From Nothopassalora personata (Eukaryota; Ascomycota; Dothideomycetes; Mycosphaerellales; Mycosphaerellaceae): DNA of 64,000 nucleotides. This document shows, piece by piece, positions 10,701 through 20,080 of this stretch (positions are counted from its first letter, which is position 1; the number at the start of each line of letters is the position of its first letter). The notes beneath the pieces were generated by a model. That model was not told the origin of the DNA. It ran no database searches and worked only from the letters and a program-made list of their open reading frames with translations. The stretch lies in assembly GCA_033816765.1 (NCBI GenBank), contig CM066288.1:4830760-4894759 (forward strand). Reading direction: 5' to 3'. A program made the translations under genes and the position numbers.

Positions 10701-11575
10701 ATCATGCGCTCAACAATTGCCCTAAGACTTGGGTGCAACCGGATAGGGCGTGCCTGCCATGGCCTATGAGGGACCGTGTTGATCTTCTGAGGTGGCACGA
10801 CGTCGTGCCTGATTTGCCTCATGTGACTGAAATCCCAAGCGAGGACTGCCTCCCGGTTGTAGAGCATCTCATCGAATAAGGCCCTTTCCATTGGCAATAG
10901 CTTGATGCCAACCTTGATTGAGGTAAGTCGTTCTGGAGTGATCCGGCTACCTCGCTCAATACTTGAGAATTTCTTAGTCAAGTACTTCCCATCAAACGGA
11001 CCTTGTCCTTCAGGCATCTTGGATTCCAGGTACAGTGCCCTGCGCTTCCATTCCATATCTCCCTCAACTCGTGATTCTGGGCGTTCGTGAACGCTCGCGT
11101 CCACTGGCTTTTTCTTGTCCGCCTTACGCTTGTACATCGTGAAGACCTGCGGCATCCTAATGTTAGCTATATGTAGGCCTGCTTGTTGCTTCCGTGCCTG
11201 AGCATTCAATGCAGATTGTCTCAGGATCTCGGAGGGCCAGTCCCCTTGAACTGAATAAACGTTAGCAATAGAATTTCCCTCAAACGCGCCTGTTCCAATT
11301 TCTGCAACTCGTTCCTTTGCTCCAGCAGTCCTAAGCAATCCCAATAAGTGAGCTGAATGGTTGCTAGGCGTTAGAGCCTTGCCGGGTTCCTGCAGATGCG
11401 TCGTGTCGTGGTCGTATCCGTTTTCCTCACTATAGCTATTTACCGGTCCCGGGACCGGCAAATCAAAGTCCGAGGTTTCTCCGAGATAGTGCGAGAACCT
11501 CACTGATTTTGTCAAACCCGGCTTTAGCAAATCGGTGGGTTGAGCGCCGTAACTCAACCCACCATTCCATTTCCC
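7787..11575 (-). CDS. Element E pol: reverse transcriptase, RNase H, integrase (left copy, full length)
   Basis: The ORF is open from 11608 to 7787 (1273 codons) but begins at a GTG; the first in-frame ATG is far downstream, which fits expression by -1 frameshifting from gag at 11569-11575. Counting from 11608, the RT spans about residues 300-480, with LVDLFSGYDQ near 388 and the catalytic FLDDIG at 441-446. RNase H starts with FVSVDASGTGWG near 604. An integrase zinc finger ends in SCAPCRF, and the DDE core includes WYSDPVQV, VLDNATVH and PVEVGHRP. A C-terminal SH3-like segment (GYRWQGPYRVSSV) follows. No chromodomain motif is seen. The RT has the unusual FLDD in place of YxDD. Residues 49-58, DLPVPGPVNS, are encoded by palindrome P3. 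The gene is intact, without RIP stops. Confidence 0.9.
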   Translation of the reverse strand, partial: GKWNGGLSYGAQPTDLLKPGLTKSVRFSHYLGETSDFDLPVPGPVNSYSEENGYDHDTTHLQEPGKALTPSNHSAHLLGLLRTAGAKERVAEIGTGAFEGNSIANVYSVQGDWPSEILRQSALNAQARKQQAGLHIANIRMPQVFTMYKRKADKKKPVDASVHERPESRVEGDMEWKRRALYLESKMPEGQGPFDGKYLTKKFSSIERGSRITPERLTSIKVGIKLLPMERALFDEMLYNREAVLAWDFSHMRQIRHDVVPPQKINTVPHRPWQARPIRLHPSLRAIVERMIRARIKNNILEYSQGAYSNSWFLVAKKVDASGSDVPYRLINSAVLLNEVTMRDANIPPDTDSFSEDFAGCRVASLVDLFSGYDQITLDESCRDLTAFMTPLGLVRNTTLPQGATNSVAQFVRAVTKILLDHISHRAKPFLDDIGIKGPTEDYGNAELEPGLRKWVVEHIVSLDLVLADLERAGAVVAGGKSQWLYEKLKIVGYVTGPDGRYPDPKVVAKILDWPTPTCIKEVRTYVGLCVYFRIWIPWFVIIARPMYKLLKKDAEFTWTENEQFSKEEVARYLVQSPALVTLCYSPGAGSIFVSVDASGTGWGCIVSQESMDSTRRRHPVRYESGIWSASESRYDAGKRECLGVLKGLKKIQRYITGVDFVLEVDAKTLVWQLNRPASDLPNSAMARWVAWIRLFTFEVKHVAGTRHTGPDALSRRPSTPQEPREADEDEVDQMIDDKLFRYPEPVDTYPVEIQKTRHLGDQYSEGSQQLAQVIETRTRPDGVTRAEYRRLVKKSVNFFVRDQLLFFQKRRGAPLQLVIDDDEAQKEIVIECHERHGHRSAEVVYNLISDRYYWDGCFADVSAWVRSCAPCRFREGNQRAGELHSSSPQVIGEKWYSDPVQVHKNGYLLVAREALSNWIEARVTRAPPSSKTVAKFLYEDVFCRHGCCAEIVLDNATVHAAEVERLLVGLGVRRIRISPYHPQSNAPVEVGHRPILAALAKLTRNTYRGWEQWVPAVLWADRTTTCRTTGMTPAQVLYGHRTILPIEVEYPTWANYQWGSVRTTEDLLAIRARQLQARDLSLEELHARRKRLRELSKDYFDSHRNVDFVGFQKGDLVMRFDKPYKDDFSRKIGYRWQGPYRVSSVSRKFGTYILEELDGTPMKGVQARENLKLVPELRPDNIGVPGLDDGIDLVMGEGEVADSEDSSDSNEIEPIADEDVLPVGVDERGSYPEPESKKLWIRPHDLSAAEISQFSRIEAEN
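11438..11463. repeat. 26-bp palindrome P3, inside the pol coding sequence
   Basis: It differs by one base from the perfect palindrome (GGCAAAT instead of GGTAAAT at the right end). It encodes part of the pol N-terminus in the minus-strand frame. P1, P2 and P3 are spaced 4.09 and 3.82 kb apart. Confidence 0.9.
11534..11575 (-). promoter_or_regulatory. -1 ribosomal frameshift signal, gag to pol (element E)
   Basis: On the minus strand the heptamer GGGAAAT (11569-11575) lies in the gag frame as G-GGA-AAT. A 5-nt spacer follows, then a perfect 11-bp hairpin: CTCAACCCACC at 11553-11563 pairs with GGTGGGTTGAG at 11534-11544, with an 8-nt loop. The gag stop codon (11554-11556) is inside the stem. 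A -1 slip enters the pol frame, which is open and lacks a nearby ATG. Confidence 0.85.
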
Positions 11576-12792
11576 GACGCTTTCAATAGTTCCTGAAGGG
11601 TTTTGCACCTGTCCGAGCCAACTAGGGCAGTAAACATGACACTTTCACCTTTGCGGCTGGCAATAGTCCCCTCCCATGAACCATCATCGCAGTTACGGGC
11701 AGTGAGCCGCACCTTGCGGGCCCACGGACGTCCTAGGATTGTTGGCGAGTTTGGATCCGAGGAGATGAACATGTCCACTTGGCAGTGAACCCCAAATACC
11801 CAAACATCCAAATTGCCCACAACACCTTTGAACTGGGCCCGCCCTCCAGCACCTCGAAAGGCAAGCTGAGCACTCGACATTACTGGTAACCCAAACCTAT
11901 GAGCGTTCCTCTGGCCGATGATATTCACCTCGGAACCCTCATTAATTAGGCACCTGATCTGGTTCTTGTTCGTCCCAAATTCCGCTACTACCCAAGGACT
12001 AGGGACCATAGCAAAGTTGTCAAGGACACTAGAGAGCCCGATCTTCTCAACATCCTCATATAGCTCAGCAGCAGGGACCGCACCCTTGGAGCAAAGCATG
12101 GTTGAATACACTCCGACATACTGGGCCTGACCATCTTCGCGGAAGACCTCCTCATTATACTCAGGTTCATCTTCACAGGTGACCACTTGTCCAGTGCGAA
12201 CCTCAGGGTCCTTTCCTGCAAGACGTCGCACTGTAGCGAGCTTCTCCTGAAGAGCGGGGGTGTTAGCAACGCGACCGAAGAGGGCAGCCTCGAACCAGCG
12301 ACCATATCGAAACCAATCTTGGGCGTTCACATTGGGAAACGTTGTCTGGAGGATCTGATCAATCCAGTAGATGATACCCTCTTCCTTTGTAACCGGGCCA
12401 TCACCAGCTGAACCATACTGTCGGACGTAGTTGTCAATCCTCATAGTCTTGGCATTCTGCATACGCTTCCTTTGTGCGAAGGGGGCGTTCACGGGACCAA
12501 CAGGCATATCCTTAGGCAGTCCTTTGTTAGCATCGTTCCCTGGTCTGTTCACTTGGGCATCACTTCCCCTTCCTAGGGTTACCCCGGATTCAGCTGATGA
12601 CTGAGTTTCGCTCATTTGAGCACTGACTTCGTCAATCATTTCAACCTCCTGCTGGTCAATCTCAGCTTGCCGGATCTCCTGTTCCAATTGCAGGCGAACT
12701 TTCTCAGCAGCCTCAGCTCGGGCTCGCAGATCCTGGGCTGAGGACCGGGTCCTCGGGTACGGATTCTTCAGAATACCTACGGGTGCCTTCCC
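11554..12792 (-). CDS. Element E gag with retropepsin-like domain (5' partial at gap)
   Basis: The frame is open from the assembly gap to a TGA at 11554-11556. The N-terminal visible part has a coiled-coil-like Glu/Gln-rich segment (AEAAEKVRLQLEQEIRQAE). The C-terminal ~150 residues resemble a retroviral-type aspartic protease domain: VVAEFGTNKNQIRCLINEGS, then VWVFGVHCQVDMFI and PTILGRPWARK. The usual D-T/S-G is replaced by N-E-G, so catalytic competence is doubtful. No CCHC zinc knuckle is visible. The true N-terminus lies in the gap. Any ORF drawn across the N run is an artefact. Confidence 0.75.
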   Translation of the reverse strand, partial: GKAPVGILKNPYPRTRSSAQDLRARAEAAEKVRLQLEQEIRQAEIDQQEVEMIDEVSAQMSETQSSAESGVTLGRGSDAQVNRPGNDANKGLPKDMPVGPVNAPFAQRKRMQNAKTMRIDNYVRQYGSAGDGPVTKEEGIIYWIDQILQTTFPNVNAQDWFRYGRWFEAALFGRVANTPALQEKLATVRRLAGKDPEVRTGQVVTCEDEPEYNEEVFREDGQAQYVGVYSTMLCSKGAVPAAELYEDVEKIGLSSVLDNFAMVPSPWVVAEFGTNKNQIRCLINEGSEVNIIGQRNAHRFGLPVMSSAQLAFRGAGGRAQFKGVVGNLDVWVFGVHCQVDMFISSDPNSPTILGRPWARKVRLTARNCDDGSWEGTIASRKGESVMFTALVGSDRCKTLQELLKASGNGMVG

Positions 12793-12892
12793 NNNNNNNN
12801 NNNNNNNNNNNNNNNNNNNNNNNNNNNNNNNNNNNNNNNNNNNNNNNNNNNNNNNNNNNNNNNNNNNNNNNNNNNNNNNNNNNNNNNNNNNN
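12793..12892. other. Assembly gap (100 N)
   Basis: Exactly 100 N, the conventional size for a gap of unknown length. It sits between the two arms of the inverted repeat and removes the N-terminus of gag on the left and everything upstream of the RT on the right. Confidence 1.
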
Positions 12893-12893
12893 C

Positions 12894-15743
12894 CTGGTCG
12901 CAAAGAAGGTTGATGCCTCTGGAAGCGATGTGCCATATCGGTTGATCAACTCAGCTGTGCTCCTGAATGAGGTTACTATGCGCGATGCTAACATTCCACC
13001 GGACACGGATAGCTTCTCAGAGGATTTTGCCGGGTGCCGAGTCGCTTCACTTGTGGACCTGTTCTCAGGTTATGATCAGATCACTTTGGATGAGTCCTGC
13101 CGGGACTTAACAGCCTTCATGACCCCTCTTGGCCTAGTACGCAACACGACTCTGCCTCAAGGAGCTACCAATTCAGTTGCTCAGTTCGTGCGTGCGGTAA
13201 CAAAGATTCTGCTTGATCATATCTCGCATCGAGCGAAGCCGTTTCTCGATGACATCGGTATTAAGGGACCAACTGAGGACTATGGGAATGCCGAACTAGA
13301 GCCTGGGTTGAGAAAATGGGTCGTTGAGCACATCGTTTCCCTGGATCTGGTTCTTGCTGACCTGGAAAGAGCTGGTGCGGTAGTTGCTGGAGGCAAATCC
13401 CAATGGTTATACGAAAAGCTCAAGATTGTTGGGTACGTTACTGGCCCGGATGGTCGCTATCCTGACCCAAAGGTTGTGGCCAAGATCCTGGATTGGCCTA
13501 CGCCTACCTGTATCAAGGAGGTCCGCACCTATGTGGGGCTGTGTGTGTACTTCCGGATATGGATTCCCTGGTTCGTTATCATCGCTCGACCAATGTACAA
13601 ACTGCTGAAGAAGGACGCCGAGTTCACCTGGACAGAAAATGAGCAGTTCTCAAAAGAAGAGGTTGCTAGGTACCTTGTGCAGTCTCCAGCCTTAGTTACC
13701 CTCTGCTACTCACCTGGTGCTGGGTCCATCTTTGTCTCAGTTGATGCTAGCGGCACTGGATGGGGATGTATCGTTTCTCAAGAATCAATGGACAGTACCC
13801 GACGGCGTCACCCGGTGCGGTATGAGAGTGGAATCTGGAGCGCGTCAGAATCCAGATATGATGCTGGGAAGCGGGAATGCCTTGGGGTCCTTAAGGGGCT
13901 TAAGAAGATCCAGAGATATATCACTGGCGTTGATTTTGTCCTTGAGGTTGATGCCAAGACACTTGTATGGCAGCTTAACCGGCCGGCTTCGGACCTGCCG
14001 AACTCGGCAATGGCCCGGTGGGTCGCATGGATCAGGTTGTTCACGTTCGAGGTAAAGCACGTTGCGGGGACTAGACACACTGGCCCAGATGCCCTGTCTC
14101 GAAGGCCCTCTACACCTCAAGAACCCAGGGAAGCTGACGAAGACGAAGTCGACCAGATGATTGATGATAAGCTGTTCAGGTACCCGGAGCCGGTCGACAC
14201 CTATCCAGTTGAAATCCAGAAAACACGACATCTCGGGGACCAATATTCTGAGGGCTCTCAGCAGCTTGCTCAGGTTATAGAAACCAGGACCCGGCCCGAT
14301 GGTGTTACCCGTGCTGAGTACCGGCGGCTGGTGAAGAAGAGCGTCAACTTCTTTGTCCGAGACCAATTGCTGTTCTTCCAGAAGCGCCGAGGAGCACCGT
14401 TGCAACTTGTGATTGACGATGATGAGGCTCAGAAGGAGATCGTCATAGAATGCCATGAAAGACACGGTCATCGCAGCGCTGAGGTCGTGTACAACCTTAT
14501 TTCCGATCGGTATTACTGGGACGGGTGCTTCGCCGATGTCTCTGCGTGGGTTCGAAGTTGTGCTCCTTGTAGGTTTCGCGAAGGCAACCAGCGCGCTGGT
14601 GAGCTTCACTCATCGAGCCCTCAGGTCATTGGTGAGAAGTGGTACTCGGACCCCGTCCAGGTGCACAAAAATGGATACCTCCTAGTTGCGCGCGAAGCAC
14701 TCAGCAACTGGATCGAGGCTAGAGTAACAAGGGCACCTCCCAGCTCGAAGACAGTTGCCAAGTTTCTATACGAAGATGTCTTCTGTAGGCACGGCTGTTG
14801 TGCTGAAATTGTGCTTGATAACGCTACGGTTCATGCGGCTGAGGTTGAGCGGTTGCTCGTAGGACTTGGTGTTCGAAGGATCCGAATATCACCGTACCAT
14901 CCGCAGTCTAATGCTCCGGTCGAGGTTGGGCACCGTCCGATTCTTGCAGCGTTAGCAAAGCTTACAAGGAACACATACCGCGGATGGGAGCAATGGGTAC
15001 CCGCTGTGTTATGGGCTGATAGGACCACGACCTGTCGTACTACTGGAATGACGCCGGCTCAGGTCCTGTATGGCCATCGCACGATTCTGCCAATTGAGGT
15101 TGAGTACCCGACGTGGGCGAATTATCAATGGGGATCGGTGAGAACGACTGAGGACCTGCTTGCCATACGTGCGCGTCAACTCCAGGCTCGAGACCTTAGT
15201 TTGGAAGAGCTGCATGCTCGAAGGAAGCGACTAAGAGAACTTAGCAAGGACTACTTCGATTCTCACCGAAATGTTGACTTTGTTGGTTTCCAGAAGGGCG
15301 ACCTTGTCATGAGGTTCGACAAGCCATATAAGGATGACTTCTCACGCAAGATCGGTTACCGATGGCAAGGTCCATATCGGGTGTCCAGTGTCTCCAGGAA
15401 ATTTGGTACCTATATTCTTGAGGAACTTGATGGCACGCCAATGAAGGGAGTTCAGGCACGAGAAAACCTTAAGCTAGTTCCAGAGCTTCGCCCGGATAAC
15501 ATAGGAGTACCAGGCCTGGACGATGGGATCGATCTCGTAATGGGGGAGGGAGAAGTCGCTGATAGCGAAGACAGCAGTGATTCGAACGAGATCGAGCCCA
15601 TCGCCGACGAAGACGTGCTACCTGTAGGAGTTGACGAAAGGGGATCGTATCCTGAACCGGAATCCAAGAAGCTATGGATCAGGCCTCATGACCTTTCTGC
15701 AGCCGAAATTTCACAGTTCAGCAGGATCGAGGCTGAGAACTAA
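12894..15743 (+). CDS. Element E pol (right copy, 5' partial at gap)
   Basis: The frame is open from the gap to TAA at 15741-15743 and its product is identical to the C-terminal ~950 residues of the left copy. It carries the FLDD reverse transcriptase motif, RNase H and integrase. The upstream gag and frameshift signal are missing on this side because of the gap. The second gene follows about 600 bp downstream on the same strand. Confidence 0.88.
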   Translation: MVAKKVDASGSDVPYRLINSAVLLNEVTMRDANIPPDTDSFSEDFAGCRVASLVDLFSGYDQITLDESCRDLTAFMTPLGLVRNTTLPQGATNSVAQFVRAVTKILLDHISHRAKPFLDDIGIKGPTEDYGNAELEPGLRKWVVEHIVSLDLVLADLERAGAVVAGGKSQWLYEKLKIVGYVTGPDGRYPDPKVVAKILDWPTPTCIKEVRTYVGLCVYFRIWIPWFVIIARPMYKLLKKDAEFTWTENEQFSKEEVARYLVQSPALVTLCYSPGAGSIFVSVDASGTGWGCIVSQESMDSTRRRHPVRYESGIWSASESRYDAGKRECLGVLKGLKKIQRYITGVDFVLEVDAKTLVWQLNRPASDLPNSAMARWVAWIRLFTFEVKHVAGTRHTGPDALSRRPSTPQEPREADEDEVDQMIDDKLFRYPEPVDTYPVEIQKTRHLGDQYSEGSQQLAQVIETRTRPDGVTRAEYRRLVKKSVNFFVRDQLLFFQKRRGAPLQLVIDDDEAQKEIVIECHERHGHRSAEVVYNLISDRYYWDGCFADVSAWVRSCAPCRFREGNQRAGELHSSSPQVIGEKWYSDPVQVHKNGYLLVAREALSNWIEARVTRAPPSSKTVAKFLYEDVFCRHGCCAEIVLDNATVHAAEVERLLVGLGVRRIRISPYHPQSNAPVEVGHRPILAALAKLTRNTYRGWEQWVPAVLWADRTTTCRTTGMTPAQVLYGHRTILPIEVEYPTWANYQWGSVRTTEDLLAIRARQLQARDLSLEELHARRKRLRELSKDYFDSHRNVDFVGFQKGDLVMRFDKPYKDDFSRKIGYRWQGPYRVSSVSRKFGTYILEELDGTPMKGVQARENLKLVPELRPDNIGVPGLDDGIDLVMGEGEVADSEDSSDSNEIEPIADEDVLPVGVDERGSYPEPESKKLWIRPHDLSAAEISQFSRIEAEN

Positions 15744-16343
15744 TCAGTTGGCAATGGCGTACGGAGTTCACTTCCCTCAGGCATGTGTTGCGCATGCCCT
15801 TCAGTTTGTTAAGCCGATTCGGTTATCTGGACTTCACTTCATGGGGTGTTCTTGCCTTGGTTGGACCTCAGTTAGTAGAGTCACATTTACCGGTCCCGGG
15901 ACCGGTAAATCGGATCACGTGACAGCGTGGCATGCCCCTGCCGAATGCTCACCTAGGTGGTCACCAGCACTGGTTTTCGGTCACATGCAGGGCCATCGGA
16001 CCTTCAGTGTGATCTCAATGGCACTGCTCTTGCCACTTATGAGACCGGTCTCGGCGCTGCTGCCTTGCAACGGTCACAGGGACATACGCTGAGAGGCATA
16101 CTTAAGCGCAGCTCTCTGCCTGCTACTTCCTCTCTTTTTCTTCAAACACTAGCACCATCACCAGAACCACCAACACATCCATCTACCACCACACATCAGA
16201 CGGTTCTCTGGCCTCTCTCTCTTCACGACCTTGACCTTCAAAGCCCACCCCGATACCAAGCTTTCGAAGCTTACCAACACTCCAGAGTGGCACCACGAGA
16301 TAGCCAGCTCTTACGATCTCACTGATAGTGAATCCTAGTTATC
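15744..16343. promoter_or_regulatory. Intergenic region between pol and second gene (right copy)
   Basis: This 600-bp region has the perfect palindrome at 15885-15910, the TCACGTGAC site at 15915-15923, an ACTTAAGC box near 16100, a TC-rich initiator-like tract (16118-16144) and a CA-rich leader before ATG 16344. I infer that it holds the promoter of the second gene. Short ORFs here are not supported. Confidence 0.45.
15885..15910. repeat. 26-bp perfect palindrome P2, right copy
   Basis: Identical to 7620-7645. It opens the 39-bp unit 15885-15923 that is repeated in inverted orientation at 19963-20001. Confidence 0.95.
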
Positions 16344-19247
16344 ATGGCTTCAGCTGGTCCATCGTCACGCCCGGCTGGCTCGAGCACAGCGCTCACTAGC
16401 ACTGTTACTGGGCTCACCCGCCCACCTCAGACCTTGTTCGAGTCCCTTCGCTTGCCGGACAACGTCAAGCATGTCCTTGCCAACACGAACACGCCGAAGT
16501 CCGCCGCTAATGTCATGTTCCGAGAGCTCAGTCCTCAGAAGCGGGTTGAGGTGTTGAAGGACTTCTGCAAGGGCTTCGAGAAGGTGTTCGAAGACTGCTC
16601 CGTCTGGGTTGACCTGTTTTTCGAGGAAGTTGAGAGCGGTATGGGCAAGACCTACCAGGATGAATTCCTTGGTAACAGGAAGCTCGATGTCTTGTTTCCC
16701 ATCGTCGGCAAGATTCGCAAGACCGGTTCAGAGATTCGTAACCGAGAGAGGACTCTTCGCGCCACGCTTACCCGCCACTGGCCACAGCAGATGGACAACA
16801 AGATTCTTGATCGACGCGTCATCTCCGAGCTTTGCAGCACTGACAGTGGGCGCCGCCAGTTCACGGCCTTCATCAACAAGTACCCAGACTACAGCAAGGC
16901 TGTTGGCAGAATTCAGAGGGCATTGATATGGCGTATGAGGATCGGCCGCAAGGGCATAGATCGCAAGCGAATTCTGGAGCCTGGTGATCTTACCCGGTGC
17001 GACAGGGAGGCTGAAGCACGCAGCATTGATCCGCAGTCGGCTGAGAGCAGGGAGATCATCAGAAGACACCGCCTAGCCGTCTATGAGGATGGCCTTCCAT
17101 ACTTCATGGAGGGTACTATCACTGAGAAGTCCGCGTCCCCAGGGGACAGCACAGGTCAACCTGGACCATCTGGCCAGCAACAGACTCAGCCACCACCGGG
17201 TGGCAAAGGCAAAGGACGTGCAAAGACTACCACGCCAACTCCACCAGCCTCTACCCAGCCTGCAGTCCCATCGAGAGGCGGTCGCAAGTCGAGTCGACTT
17301 GAGCAGCTCCGCATGAGCGAGAGCATAGGTGAGGGCATGACTGCGCCTGCTCGATCCTCGCCTAACCGAACGCTGGACGGCGCACCCATACGCGAAGGCA
17401 GTCCGCTGGGTACACCGGTTGGCACCCCACGATCCACTCCGGCCCTGACTGAGAATGGCAATCCGATACTCACCATGTCACCTTCGGCTGTGATCAGGGA
17501 TGTATCAGTCTTCAAGGATCAGATCCTGCAGGAAGACGAGGCCCTCCGGATCAAGCGCGCCAACTGCACCTGCAATGAGCGGTACTGTGGCATCAAGTTC
17601 AGAAACTCGATTGATGTGGATGGCATTGACTGGCTACCTGAGCACCGGATGGCGGGCCTTGAGATGCTCGAATATGCGGTCTCGCAGGTTCTTGAGAGGG
17701 ATGGCAAGGTTAGCGCTGTGATGTGCGATCAGCATGTCCGAGATTTCTGCCACAAGGCCCTCCACTTCGTCACGAATCCCGGTATCACCACCAATACCCT
17801 GTGTGAGCGCGCGCTCAAGGTCCAAGACTGGCTCTTTGAAGGCAAGAGTTTTTCAGCTATCAAGGTGGAGAATGGGTCGTGGTTTCGCCCTGACAAGCGT
17901 GGTCAGAAGACTGTCAACCCGCTTGGCTGCCTCCGTGTTCGAGGCAAAGCCGGCACCACGAGTGGCATCGTCACGCATGCCAACTACAATCAGATCCTCG
18001 ACAAATTTGGCATTGATGAAGCTGACCAAGCCGATCTCGATAGCACCGGTACCTACATCAATGGCAACATGCTGTACTGGTACAATGACGCTGAACTAGC
18101 GCCGCGGGTTAAAACAGTCAGAGAGATGATGAGTCGAGAATTCGACGTGTACCGATGGCACCTGCGAGAATTGAACAAGGTCAGCAACGGCGGCGTCTGC
18201 CAGAACATGTGGTATTCTCTGAGCCAACAGATCATACGACAAGACCCCGGGCTGTGGCTCTTGCAAGTGGCGCTGCACCCTCAACACTGCACTCGGTTCA
18301 TCTCCTTCCCCAGGCCTACGATTTTCAGCTTTGACAGGGCTCATCAGGGGGGGTGATGCGAACACCATGGTGCAGCATGCTGGGGTCGACTTGAACCTCG
18401 AAATTGAAAACTACTGGACCAGCAACCGGCTCAACATGCTGTACTCTCTTGACTCAGAGGGCACCAGTGGGCCGGAGTTTTTACACGGTTTTCATAAGCA
18501 AGGGAATGCTGCAGAGTTCATCCAGTGGTGCCAGAACAACGACTGCATAGAAGACGGCTGATTTAAGCGTTTCTTCTCGGTTGGGGTTCAGAATTACCTA
18601 AGCAAGAACAGCATCAGCTGGTTCAGAGAGGACCTGAGCGCTGGGCAAATGCGGGTGACCACTGCAGGCGTTCCAATGAGGCAGGCCGCACACAAGAAGA
18701 CGCTGCGTCAGATTGACCCTTGCTTTATCGCGATCCGCGACGATGACTATCTTGAACTCCAGAGAAGCTGGAGCATGCACCAGGTGATGGACCTCCATCG
18801 TGACTTCAAGACGCCAAGTGAGAGCGCTGCAGGGTTTGAGTATCGACGCCCAGTACCTGGCCACCCTTTCCCTGCGGCCGTACACCTCAGTGGCATCAGC
18901 CCCTGTCCGATGCCCTAGCGGGTTTGAAGTCCTGGAACGACAACGAAGTCATCCTTGATGCTAGAAGGTGGCTTGATGCTGCGGTCCGCCCAGACTCGGA
19001 GCTCTTCCACAAGAAGATGCATGAATGGCGCGTCCGAGCTGTGAAATTGATGGACAAGCAGCTCAGCTTGGTCACTGCTCTCGAGCAGATGTGCTTCACA
19101 AGCGAAGGGCGTGATGAGAGCTTCTTCCGCAACTACCATGGGAACTTCACCAACCAGCCACTTGGGGACGCGTCTAGTGAGATTGGTGTTGGCCACGACA
19201 ACGAGTGGGTCTGGACAAAGGAGTTGTGTGAGAATGAGTGGAACTGA
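16344..19247 (+). CDS. Unrecognised large element E gene (right copy, probably multi-exon)
   Basis: This copy is identical to the left one and easier to read on this strand. The 670-codon ORF runs 16344-18356 and ends just after a G7 homopolymer (18347-18354). Coding continues in another frame at about 18331-18561 (EIENYWTSNRLNMLYSLD), then about 18600-18918 (CFIAIRDDDYLEL) and 18924-19247 (TKELCENEWN at the end). The frame changes fit short introns: a CTGAT branch-like sequence and TTCAG precede the third block. A homopolymer indel at the first switch is an alternative. The family is unknown to me. It follows pol on the same strand but has its own apparent promoter. Confidence 0.6.
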
Positions 19248-19975
19248 GTGGTTGGTGCGGGTTTATGGGCTCCTGGTTTCTGGTTGATTTCCGGCTACAG
19301 CTGTAGCCTATGGGTTTCTGGTTGATTTCCGGCTACAGCTGTAGCCTATGGGTTTCTGGTTCTGATTCTGATTCTGGTTCTGGTTCTGGTTATGTTTCCG
19401 GTTCTGATTCTGGTTGATGCTTCGGGTACGGGTGCTTCTGGTCCTTAGATCTTACTTGTTTCTTATGGTCACTTATCTTCCCTTGACTCACTTTCTGGCC
19501 ACGCAGTGCGACGGGCGCGAGTCGCGGATTATTGACGTCACCATCACGGATTGCCTGACATCTTGTATGTCAAGCTGAATGGTAGGGTGAGCTGCTGTGC
19601 TGCTACTAGACCACTTCAGCTTGCAGCGACTAATTGAGCTACCTATAATGCCCGGGCTTACTGCTTTGGAACCTGAGGACAGGTTCGTAATGGGGGAGGA
19701 TATATTGACGACTAATGGGTTGTGTTGACCTTGGGTTTGGAGGGGGGGGTCCCTTGGGTCCAACTTGCCCAAATTCATTTAGGTTTGATTGGACATTTGG
19801 GCAAGCCAGCAGGACCTGGTATGGCTATTGAGATATATATTGCGCAGTTGAGCATTGTAAGCGTAGCATCAAGGCAACAGTTCAATTCATACCTCTCGAG
19901 TAGAGGGCATAGGGGTTTAGGGTCCGCCAATCCTCTTGTTTTATCTGGCTACTGCACTGCTCGTCACGTGACCTG
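19248..19975. other. 3' region of the second element E gene, repeats only
   Basis: The tract at 19275-19429 has two copies of the 38-bp unit with the GGCTACAGCTGTAGCC core, then TCTGGT/TCTGAT hexamers. No gene is supported in the remainder. Confidence 0.6.
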
Positions 19976-20001
19976 ATTTCCCGGTCCCAGGACCGGCAAA
20001 T
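19976..20001. repeat. 26-bp palindrome P1, right copy (imperfect)
   Basis: Mirror image of 3529-3554. About 80 bp of element E sequence lie between it and the outer end of the arm. Confidence 0.85.
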
Positions 20002-20080
20002 ACCCCTGCTTACGTAAGCACCGCTCCATACCACCACAACTTGGACAGGCCTACATAGGGTGGTTGGTAGACATTACTAT

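Larger units (their letters stand above)
12893..20080 (-). repeat. Right arm of ~7.19-kb inverted repeat (element E)
   Basis: This is the reverse complement of 3450-10637. It begins abruptly at the gap within the RT coding region and ends with GGTAGACATTACTAT, next to RIP-mutated DNA of the same element family. Confidence 0.95.

Noticed and set aside
12713..13006. ORFs running across the N gap (for example from 12936 or 13006 on the minus strand)
   Set aside because: Their continuity depends on 100 unknown bases. The parts on either side are gag (minus) and pol (plus) of opposite arms.
3450..20080. Starship, Crypton or Helitron interpretation of element E
   Set aside because: No DUF3435/tyrosine recombinase motif, no Rep/helicase motifs and no captain gene at an end were seen; pol is a Ty3-like RT-RNase H-integrase.
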